A DNA stretch of 64,000 bases from Thermanaeromonas sp. C210. GTDB taxonomy: Bacteria > Bacillota > DSM-521 > Neomoorellales > Neomoorellaceae. A program made the translations under genes and the position numbers. Below, in pieces: positions 57,651-64,000 of this stretch. The notes under the pieces were generated by a model. It made no database searches, had not been told where the DNA came from, and saw only the letters and a program-made list of their open reading frames with translations. Every line of letters starts with the position of its first letter. Position 1 is the stretch's first letter. The DNA lies in NCBI RefSeq assembly GCF_013167955.1, contig NZ_BLWF01000002.1, forward strand, positions 1 through 64,000. Direction: 5' to 3'.

Positions 57651-58445
57651 TCATCTTCGAACATCCAAACTAAAGTCTAACAACGGAGCATCGATAATGG
57701 CCCGGCCGACATCTACAATGTCGGCCCCGGCAGCAATTACTCTGTCAAGATCCCCCTTTTTTACGCCCCCACCAAAAGCTAGCTTAACTTGGTCCCGGAA
57801 ATTCTCCTCCAGGGCCGCTTCCCTTACCAGCACCAGGTCCTCTAACTTACCGGTATCCACCATGAGGATACGTGCTCCCTCTCTCGCAGCTTCTCCGGCT
57901 TCCTCTGCCAAGGGAGCGCTTTCACCCCGCAGTTGAACTACCACTACTCTCCCCTCTAGCGCCCGGGCCCTGCGTACCGCCGGACCTATACCCCCGAACA
58001 TGCGGACATAATTTTTATCGAGGTAGACAAAGGGCTCCTCTGTAATCCGGATTCCTGCTCCGCCGGTAGCTACGGCCCGGCGTAAATCCTGCCTTACCTC
58101 AGGTGGCACTTTCTTCCAGGCACCACAGACAATGCTCACCCTGCCCTGGGCACGACTCACCATCTGCGCCGCTGCTGTAGCTACACCCGACGCTTTGCCA
58201 ATCCAGCCAAGGAGTTGCTCTTCCGCCCGAGCTATCTGCCAGGCATCACCCCAGGCTCGGCAGATGCAGGTCCCTCTCTCAAGCTGCATACCCTCCGAAG
58301 CTATCCATTCGAGTTTCAGTCCCAGCTCCCGAGCTCCTGCCTGCAGCTTATCTGTACCGGCTAAAATGCCCTCCTGTCTAGCTGTAATTTCTAGAAGAAA
58401 CAAATCCCCCCCTAGGGGTGTAAATAGAAAATCCCTCACATCCAA
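57651..58445 (-). CDS. NadC/ModD-like phosphoribosyltransferase homologue
   Basis: A 264-residue relative of quinolinate phosphoribosyltransferase. The split N-terminal half and barrel are recognisable: ASGVATAAAQMVSRAQG, then VCGAWKKVPPEVRQDLRRAVATGGAGIRITEEPFVYLDKNYVRMFGG in place of the family's ARKTTPGxR and KDNH blocks, ILMVDTGKLED, and FGGGVKKGDLDRVIAAGADIVDVGRAI. Several active-site basic residues differ from NadC, so it probably takes another substrate, as ModD proteins do. TTG start at 58445 with GAGGA upstream. First gene of the catabolic operon. Confidence 0.75.
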   Translation of the reverse strand: MDVRDFLFTPLGGDLFLLEITARQEGILAGTDKLQAGARELGLKLEWIASEGMQLERGTCICRAWGDAWQIARAEEQLLGWIGKASGVATAAAQMVSRAQGRVSIVCGAWKKVPPEVRQDLRRAVATGGAGIRITEEPFVYLDKNYVRMFGGIGPAVRRARALEGRVVVVQLRGESAPLAEEAGEAAREGARILMVDTGKLEDLVLVREAALEENFRDQVKLAFGGGVKKGDLDRVIAAGADIVDVGRAIIDAPLLDFSLDVRR

Positions 58446-58666
58446 AAGCGCTCATCCTCGTTCGATATTATCGTATATTATTCGTTATTTTGCTATAAAG
58501 TTAATTCTCTACGCAATTTGGTTTTCCTGCAAGACCAAAAAGAATTTGGTTCGGCATGGTAGAAAGTTATTTGTTGTTATCGTACCACGACAAAGCTTTG
58601 CCTTTTTATTTAGATACTAATTAATCGAAGGGATGTTAATGAGTTCAATAATGAGGTTAATTAGTA

Positions 58667-58960
58667 GTGCCCGGGATAGGGATGAAACTGGGCAACCGGC
58701 CACCGGTACTTAGACCTAATGGAGCACAGGGTATGGAGGCAGGAACAAGAACGGACCTAAAGTAGAAAAACCTAGCAAAAACGAAAAAGAGGTAGCCTCG
58801 TAAGCCTGTAACAAACATCCAAAGCTACCAGAGGGATTTTGCACACAGTATCGGACTTGACCCAACTACGGCGGGACGCGAGGGGGAGGGTCCTAGTAAC
58901 GCCGTCCTCGTCCCCGGGGGTGCAACGGGTGAAAGGGGTTGGATGAAAGGGGTTGGACAA
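58667..58960 (+). ncRNA. Possible 5' fragment of a group II intron
   Basis: Begins GTGCCCGGGATAGGGATG, close to the 5' consensus of ML-type group II introns (GTGCGCCC, then GATAGGGTG), and continues with purine-rich text including GGAACAAGAACGG that recalls domain I. No domain V follows. A low-confidence reading by eye. Confidence 0.3.
58930..58957. repeat. Tandem 14-bp repeat
   Basis: TGAAAGGGGTTGGA twice in perfect tandem, at 58930-58943 and 58944-58957. Confidence 0.9.
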
Positions 58961-59057
58961 CGTGATGAGTAAGGGTATACTTTAGGGTGGAGCCCGGCGA
59001 CATTAGTCCCCATGGTGTTCCAAGGGGAAGCCGGCAGGGAGACAAAGGCAGTGCGGG

Positions 59058-60239
59058 GTGAGGGCCGTGCTGGATGCCAGCGTCTTAGATCACATCCTAA
59101 AGGAAACCGTTGAAGCCCTCGAGCGCAGCCGGTCTCAAATCCATGAGATTGCCGAAAATGCCCAGGCGGAAGTAAGACAGGTGAGCAGGGAACTGGAAGA
59201 GGTCAAGAAGTCCTTACAGGCCGTCATCGAAGAGGTGGACCGGCTCGAAAGGGCCGAAAAGAGGGCCCGGCTCCGCCTAGCGGAAGTGAGTAAGGATTTT
59301 TATCGCTATAAGGAACAGGATATCAAGGAAGCTTACGACGCGGCATATCAGCTGCAGATAGAGCTGATCAAGCTCAGGGATAAAGAAAAGATACTGCAGT
59401 ACCGGCGTAATCACCTGGAAAGGAGCTGGCACCGACTGCAACTAACCGTTCAAAAGGCCGAGCAGCTTGCCTCCCAGGTGAATGTTATCCTTAATTATCT
59501 CACCGGCGAACTGCAAGGTTTAAGCTTAAAGCTGGATGAGCTGCAGCAAACCCAACAACTGGTTTTCAGTATCATCCGGGCCCAGGAGGAAGAGCGCAAG
59601 AGGGTGGCCCGGGAGATCCACGACGGACCGGCCCAATCCCTAGCCCACATTGCTCTGCGGGCCGAATACTGCCTTCAGCTTTTGAACCGGGATCCCGATC
59701 AAATCCGGGAAGAGCTCCATGCCCTGCAAAATGTCGTTAGCCTTTGCCTGCAGGATATGCGCAAGATCATATTCGACCTCAGACCCATGGTGCTGGACGA
59801 TATCGGGCTGGTTCCCGCCCTCGAACGGTACTTTGCTACCTACAAGGAGCAACACGGGCTGGAGGTCGACTTCTTGTTTTTGGGGCAGGAGCGCCGCCTG
59901 GACAATACCCTAGAAGTAGCCCTTTTCAGGATAATTCAAGAGGCCGTAAACAATATTAGAAAGCATGCCGGGGTTAAGAGGGCCGTGGTTAAGGTAGAAA
60001 TGCTGCCCAACAGAATAAGCATTGGCATACGGGACGAGGGTAAAGGCTTTGACCTGGAGGCTGTTCGAAACCGTGAGGAAGGCAGGGGTTACGGACTGAT
60101 GGGCATGCGGGAAAGGGTGCAGCTTTTAAAGGGAGAAATGAAAATCACTACTGCTCCCGGCAAAGGCACCAATATCAGTATAACGATACCTTTAGACAAA
60201 GAGTCCAAGGTCCAGCCAGGGGCTGCACCTGAAACTTAA
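59058..60239 (+). CDS. DegS-like sensor histidine kinase
   Basis: A 393-residue cytoplasmic kinase. Residues 5-170 form a long coiled coil like the DegS sensor domain. The HisKA_3 dimerisation domain has VFSIIRAQEEERKRVAREIHDGPAQSLAHIALRAEY (phospho-His in EIHDGPAQ) and the HATPase domain has IIQEAVNNIRKHAG and GIRDEGKGFDLEAVRNREEGRGYGLMGMRERVQLL. No response regulator gene is in the window, so it is an orphan locally. GTG 59058 or 59067 may be the start. Confidence 0.9.
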   Translation: MRAVLDASVLDHILKETVEALERSRSQIHEIAENAQAEVRQVSRELEEVKKSLQAVIEEVDRLERAEKRARLRLAEVSKDFYRYKEQDIKEAYDAAYQLQIELIKLRDKEKILQYRRNHLERSWHRLQLTVQKAEQLASQVNVILNYLTGELQGLSLKLDELQQTQQLVFSIIRAQEEERKRVAREIHDGPAQSLAHIALRAEYCLQLLNRDPDQIREELHALQNVVSLCLQDMRKIIFDLRPMVLDDIGLVPALERYFATYKEQHGLEVDFLFLGQERRLDNTLEVALFRIIQEAVNNIRKHAGVKRAVVKVEMLPNRISIGIRDEGKGFDLEAVRNREEGRGYGLMGMRERVQLLKGEMKITTAPGKGTNISITIPLDKESKVQPGAAPET

Positions 60240-60327
60240 AATAAATTACGGCTTCTATTCCCGGCAGGTAACCCATCGCGACTGGGGAACGTTTCGGAAG
60301 CACCATTGCAAAGGGGAGAGGGCAAGA

Positions 60328-61317
60328 ATGACCTGGCCGGAACTTCAACAAGAATTAACAAGGGGCCAGGTGGCACCCGTATATCTATTGTACGGCGAGG
60401 AAAAATATTTACTGGCCCAAGCCGTCAAAGCTCTCAAAGAAACCCTTTTATCTCCAGAAGCAGAGCCCTTCGATTACCAGGAGTTCGCCGGCGAAGATCT
60501 TGTTCCTGAAAGCCTCTCAGTCCTGGCCAGCACGCCCCCGGTCCTGGGTCGCAAGCGCTTAATTCTCATTAAGAACGCCCGGCTTGACGGCGAAGCTCTG
60601 GTCACTTACCTGACCCACCCTTCTCCGACAGCCTGCCTGGTCTTAATAGCCCCGGGAAACATAGATAGAAAGGGGAAGGTCTTTCAGCTACTTCAAAAGG
60701 TGGGCCGCTGTGTAGATTTTGCCCCTTTGAAGCCCGGAGCCCTGGCCCGGTGGTTAGCCCAGGAAGCCCGAAGGATGGGCCGTAAGATAGAGGGCCCGGC
60801 GGCCATGGCCCTGGCCCAGGCTGCCGGTAACCTCCAGCAGGGGATTTTGGAGCTTGCCAAGCTGGACCTGTACCTTCCGCCCGGTACCCCCATCACCTTG
60901 CAGGAAGTCCAGGCCCTTGTTCCCGCCGCCCTGGCCTCCGACACTATTTTCCAAATGGTGGATGCCCTGGGCAGCGGCCGGGCAGAAGTAGCCATCGGCC
61001 TCTGCCGCCGACTGCTGGCTGCGGGAGAGGCTCCTTTGGGCATTCTGGGGATGATGGTCCGCCAGTTCCGGTTGATCCTACAGGCCCATTTAGCCGGGCC
61101 TGATTCGCCGGACCTGGCCGTCGCCCTCCACCTTCCCCCCTTCGTGGCTCAGAAGGTGGCCCGGCAGGCGGCTCGGTTCTCCCCGGAAGCGGCTTCTGAA
61201 GTTTTAGAGCTCTTCCTGCAAACCGATGTCGACCTTAAAACCGGTGCCGGAAATCCCGCTTTCCTCCTTGAGCGGGCCATTTGGGCCGCCACAAGAAGGG
61301 GGAAACGGGTGGGGTAA
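60328..61317 (+). CDS. holA: DNA polymerase III delta subunit
   Basis: A 329-residue HolA of the clamp loader. VAPVYLLYGEEKYLLAQAVKALKETLL starts the AAA-like domain, and IFQMVDALGSGRAEVAIGLCRRLLAAGEAPLGILGMMVRQFRLILQA is the typical C-terminal block. AGGGGAGAGGG precedes ATG 60328. In most Firmicutes it follows comEC directly. Confidence 0.95.
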   Translation: MTWPELQQELTRGQVAPVYLLYGEEKYLLAQAVKALKETLLSPEAEPFDYQEFAGEDLVPESLSVLASTPPVLGRKRLILIKNARLDGEALVTYLTHPSPTACLVLIAPGNIDRKGKVFQLLQKVGRCVDFAPLKPGALARWLAQEARRMGRKIEGPAAMALAQAAGNLQQGILELAKLDLYLPPGTPITLQEVQALVPAALASDTIFQMVDALGSGRAEVAIGLCRRLLAAGEAPLGILGMMVRQFRLILQAHLAGPDSPDLAVALHLPPFVAQKVARQAARFSPEAASEVLELFLQTDVDLKTGAGNPAFLLERAIWAATRRGKRVG

Positions 61318-61334
61318 TCCCGTTTCCCCATCTC

Positions 61335-61496
61335 CTACTTGCCGCGTTCCTTTTCTTTGCGTTCCCCGGTTCCCTGGCCGGGAAACACCGGCCCCGGTGT
61401 GACTTCCGGACCCAATTCAAAATCCTCTGCCCCTACCCTTGGGACCGCCGCCGGGTTTAGGGCTCGCCTTTCCTTGCCCTTCTCTTTTTCGGCCAA
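61335..61496 (-). CDS. Small charged hypothetical protein
   Basis: A 53-residue frame from TTG 61496 with GGGGGG 7 nt upstream. It starts AEKEKGKERRALN and ends GERKEKERGK, with a Pro/Gly-rich acidic centre (GAEDFELGPEVTPGPVFPG). I do not recognise it. The ribosome-binding site and the place after rpsT argue for a real gene; codon use alone cannot settle it. Confidence 0.45.
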   Translation of the reverse strand: MAEKEKGKERRALNPAAVPRVGAEDFELGPEVTPGPVFPGQGTGERKEKERGK

Positions 61497-61565
61497 AATA
61501 AATCCCCCCTTTCCGCCTGCTGTTAGTATGGCATGGTAAAGGGGGGAATACTCTCGGAAAATTTT

Positions 61566-61835
61566 TTAGCTGGCCGCCAGGCGGTTAAAGCGCAATTGTA
61601 ACCGCGATTTTTTCCTGGCCGCCGTATTGGGATGTAAAACACCCTTAGTGACCGCCTTATCAAGGGTTCTAATGGCCTCGACCAGCTTTTCCCTGGCCTG
61701 ATCTAGTTCTCCGCCGGCTAAGGCCAACTCGAACTTTTTAATGGCCGTTTTTACCCTGGATTTAATCGCCCGGTTGCGCATTGTGCGTTTACGTGTGATC
61801 TCGATGCGCTTTTTTGCCGACTTGGTGTTAGCCAC
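61566..61835 (-). CDS. rpsT: 30S ribosomal protein S20
   Basis: An 89-residue S20: ANTKSAKKRIEITRKRTMRNRAIKSRVKTAIKKFE and the C-terminal GVLHPNTAARKKSRLQLRFNRL are diagnostic. Convergent with holA, as is common. Confidence 0.97.
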   Translation of the reverse strand: MANTKSAKKRIEITRKRTMRNRAIKSRVKTAIKKFELALAGGELDQAREKLVEAIRTLDKAVTKGVLHPNTAARKKSRLQLRFNRLAAS

Positions 61836-61891
61836 TTACTCGTCACCTCCCCGCTGTATTTTATCACGCCACAACTCCCCCTGCAACAGGA

Positions 61892-62677
61892 CTAGCCGCG
61901 CCACACCTCCACCAGTACCACCAGGGCCGCGAGGGCCAGGCGGTACCAGGCGAAAAGCAAGTAGCTTCCCCGGCGCAGGTATTGTAAGAGGAACTTGATG
62001 GCCAGGAAGCCCACGACCGCCGACGTAACGATACCTACGGCGAAGGCCGCATCAATCTCCGCCACAGACAGATGCCTGAACTCCCAGAGGGCGGCGCCGG
62101 CAATAATAGGCACCGACAATAAGAAGGAAAACCGGGCGGCGGTCTCCCGGCTCATCCCCGTAAGGAGTCCCGCCGTCATGGTGATGCCCGAGCGCGAGAC
62201 TCCGGGAATAATAGCCAGGGCCTGGGAAAGCCCGACCAAAAGGCTGTCTACCAGGGTGATATTCTCTATATTCCGGGTCTTGCGCCCCCCACGGTCTGCC
62301 GCCCACAGGGCAATGCCCATCAGGGCCAGGGCCAGGGCAATTAGAACCGGCGTCCGGAAAACCGTTTGGGCCTGTTCTTCCAGGGCTACGCCGAAGAGGG
62401 CTCCGGGGACGCAGGCCAAAAGTATGTAATAAAGCAACCGACCTTCCCGGCTGCGGGGCTGCCTTAAACCTTCCCGGCCAATCTCCAGCAACTCCCGCCA
62501 GAAGTAAGCCAGGACGGCCACCAACGTGCCCGCGTGGAGGGCCACATCAAAGGTTAAGCCGGGATCCGGCCAGCCCAAAAGCCAGCGCACCAGGACCAGG
62601 TGGGCCGAGCTGGAGATGGGTAGGAACTCACCTAAACCTTGGACTAGGCCCAGAACAAAGGCCTGGAGAATAGACAC
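61892..62677 (-). CDS. uppP: Undecaprenyl-diphosphate phosphatase
   Basis: A membrane enzyme of about 261 residues that recycles the peptidoglycan lipid carrier (BacA type, also giving bacitracin tolerance). The catalytic blocks are present: LVQGLGEFLPISSSAHLVLV with the E-x3-E-like region and PGVSRSGITMTAGLLTGMSRETAARFSFLLSVP. GTG 62677 is the likely start; the upstream extension to 62725 is hydrophilic and has no family counterpart. Confidence 0.95.
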   Translation of the reverse strand: MSILQAFVLGLVQGLGEFLPISSSAHLVLVRWLLGWPDPGLTFDVALHAGTLVAVLAYFWRELLEIGREGLRQPRSREGRLLYYILLACVPGALFGVALEEQAQTVFRTPVLIALALALMGIALWAADRGGRKTRNIENITLVDSLLVGLSQALAIIPGVSRSGITMTAGLLTGMSRETAARFSFLLSVPIIAGAALWEFRHLSVAEIDAAFAVGIVTSAVVGFLAIKFLLQYLRRGSYLLFAWYRLALAALVVLVEVWRG

Positions 62678-62794
62678 TATAGCCTGACCTTCCTCTCCTT
62701 TTGTATATTCAGGTCGCCTATACAAGCACCTAGTAAAAGAACAGAGGGATCTACCCGGGTTGTAAAACTAGAGCCGCGGTCCCCCTTAGCAGGG

Positions 62795-63418
62795 TTAATA
62801 AACGGTAATGAGTTCCTTCAACTCTTCAAATCGTTTAACTCCAATGCCGGAAACGTTTTGCAAATCTTCAATGGTGCGGAAAGGCCCGTGCTGCTGACGG
62901 TAATCCAGGATCCGCTGCGCCAGGGCCGGTCCGATGCCTGGAAGACTGTCCAGCTCCTCCAGGCTGGCGGTATTAATATTAATTTTCCCCCGCGACACCC
63001 CGCCCGCCGCGGCGCCCGGTGAAGCGGGCGCGCTCCCTTCTTCCCCTTGGCGCGGCACAACTACCTGCTGACCGTCCTGCAGGGGAGCCGCCAAGTTCAA
63101 AGCATGGGGATTAGCCTCGGGCAGCGGTCCCGCAACCTGAACTGCCTCGTTCACCCGGGCACCCGCCGGCAACTGATAAACCCCCGGCCTCTCAACGGCA
63201 CCTGCTACGTGGACGGTTATGTTACCCCGATCTTCCTTCTCTTCCCCGGGCAGAGCCTCTCCTTGAAGCGGGGCGGCTGAGATGGCTTCCTTCTCTACCG
63301 CCGGCACCACTGCTTCTTTACTCTGACGCCAGCGGCCGTACTGCACTCCTGCCCCGAAGACCAAAGCTACCGCAAGCAACAGACCCACCCATCGCACCCG
63401 GCTGTCCCATTCCCACAT
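62795..63418 (-). CDS. comEA: Competence protein ComEA
   Basis: A 207-residue DNA receptor for uptake. A membrane anchor (VGLLLAVALVFGAGVQYG) is followed by a SLBB domain (ITVHVAGAVERPGVYQLPAGARVNEAVQVAG), a Gly/Ala/Ser linker, and two helix-hairpin-helix motifs (KININTASLEELDSLPGIGPALAQRILDYRQQHGPF and LQNVSGIGVKRFEELKELI). Normally next to comEC; here the two are separated. Confidence 0.95.
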   Translation of the reverse strand: MWEWDSRVRWVGLLLAVALVFGAGVQYGRWRQSKEAVVPAVEKEAISAAPLQGEALPGEEKEDRGNITVHVAGAVERPGVYQLPAGARVNEAVQVAGPLPEANPHALNLAAPLQDGQQVVVPRQGEEGSAPASPGAAAGGVSRGKININTASLEELDSLPGIGPALAQRILDYRQQHGPFRTIEDLQNVSGIGVKRFEELKELITVY

Positions 63419-63538
63419 GGCCTCCACCTCAAGCCATTATGGTCGACTTTGCCAATCAAAGGGGGTAACCCACAGGAGTGCGGAATCCTGCCGGACCAAG
63501 GGCCGGACCGCACGGGCTTTGCCGCCTCCCAATGGGGT

Positions 63539-64000
63539 TCACCGGAAGAATATCAGGGTATCCAGAACGAAGAGAGGTATCAAGATGGCCAGGGACCAGC
63601 CCATGTAGCCGAAGAAGCTGGGCATCTTGATGTTGTTTTCCTCAGCGATGGAGCGCACCATGAAGTTGGGTGCGTTACCTATATAAGTGTTGGCCCCCAT
63701 AAAAACCGCCCCGCAAGAAACAGCCATGAGCATTTGAGGATCCACCAGGCCTAAGGTTGTCTGTACGCCTGCCGATGCCCCCAGGCTGGCAGCCGTAGTC
63801 AAAAAGACCAGATAAGTGGGCGCATTGTCCAGGAAACCTGAGAGAGCGCCCGTGGCCCAGAAGAAATGGGCCGGCTGGGTGAGGCCGAGCTCTGCCCCCC
63901 GGGCATGGAGGATGGCCAAGGCCGGAATCATGGTCATGAAAATCCCGGCAAAGAGAGTAGCTACTTCCTTAATCGGCCCCCACGTGAACCGGTTATCCCT
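63539..64000 (-). CDS. NhaD/ArsB-type sodium:proton antiporter, C-terminal part
   Basis: The 3' 153 codons of a gene that begins beyond the right edge; the frame is open to position 64000 (GDNRFTWGPIKEVATLFAGIFMTMIPAL). SGFLDNAPTYLVFLTTA and GAVFMGANTYIGNAPNFMVRSIAEENNIKMPSFFGYM are typical of the citrate/ion transporter superfamily members annotated as Na+/H+ antiporters. Several helices are visible. Exact ion specificity is unknown. Confidence 0.82.
   Translation of the reverse strand, partial: RDNRFTWGPIKEVATLFAGIFMTMIPALAILHARGAELGLTQPAHFFWATGALSGFLDNAPTYLVFLTTAASLGASAGVQTTLGLVDPQMLMAVSCGAVFMGANTYIGNAPNFMVRSIAEENNIKMPSFFGYMGWSLAILIPLFVLDTLIFFR

Larger units (their letters stand above)
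58446..59057. other. Long divergent intergenic region
   Basis: About 610 nt without a gene. The left 80 nt are AT-rich and contain CGATAATATCG, a perfect dyad, and several TATA-like boxes reading toward the NadC-like gene, so the operon promoter is probably here. The middle looks like structured RNA-coding DNA (separate entry). Short minus-strand frames in it look spurious. Confidence 0.5.

Noticed and set aside
58772-59013. Two 62-residue minus-strand frames in the 58.5-59.0 kb gap
   Set aside because: They overlap each other, lack ribosome-binding sites and lie over apparently structured, non-coding DNA.

Overview
The window looks like the chromosome of a GC-rich, spore-forming, probably thermophilic member of the Clostridia, of the Moorella/Thermanaeromonas kind. 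This placement is inferred from gene content and order only. The evidence is sporulation genes (yqfC, yqfD, spoIIP), a two-subunit glycyl-tRNA synthetase, a CIRCE-controlled hrcA-grpE-dnaK-dnaJ operon, a ccpN-ppsR-ppdK operon, and the conserved Firmicutes gene order running from dnaK through rpsU, phoH, era, recO and glyQS to dgt.

Layout. Positions 1-39.3 kb are mostly ordinary backbone, largely on the minus strand: dgt (cut by the left edge), a flavoprotein, rnhA, ferritin-like and DUF523 genes, ppdK-ppsR-ccpN, glyQS, recO-yqzL-era-cdd, dgkA-ybeY-pgpH-phoH, yqfD-yqfC, rpsU, bactofilin, an M23 peptidase, hit-mtaB-rsmE-prmA-dnaJ-dnaK-grpE-hrcA, hemW-lepA, a small membrane protein, larB, spoIIP, yqeY, a Nudix gene and comEC. 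From 60.2 kb to the right end backbone resumes with holA, rpsT, uppP, comEA and the end of a Na+/H+-antiporter-like gene.

Between comEC and holA, which are usually neighbours, lies about 21 kb of accessory DNA. Its left half (40.3-49.9 kb) is a nest of insertion sequences. An IS66 element with a perfect 8-bp target duplication sits inside domain V of a group II intron remnant. That IS66 carries an IS3 element (3-bp duplication) and, inside tnpC, an IS110-type element that is itself split by an IS21 element. A second, internally deleted IS110-type element follows, with a strongly structured leader that may be a bridge RNA.

The right half (50.0-58.4 kb, minus strand) is a catabolic cluster. 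It encodes a NadC-like phosphoribosyltransferase homologue, a MoCF-domain protein, 2-oxopent-4-enoate hydratase, acylating acetaldehyde dehydrogenase, 4-hydroxy-2-oxovalerate aldolase, a ferredoxin with an added BFD-like [2Fe-2S] domain, an unrecognised 481-residue protein, an isochorismatase-fold amidohydrolase and an AmiS/UreI-type channel. An IclR regulator lies on the far side of the insertion sequences. The three central enzymes form the lower part of meta-cleavage pathways, which are normally aerobic, yet no oxygenase is present. The likely reading is an oxygen-independent route that feeds 2-hydroxypentadienoate into pyruvate and acetyl-CoA, with the 481-residue protein and the ferredoxin as the best candidates for new chemistry. 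The substrate cannot be read from the sequence.
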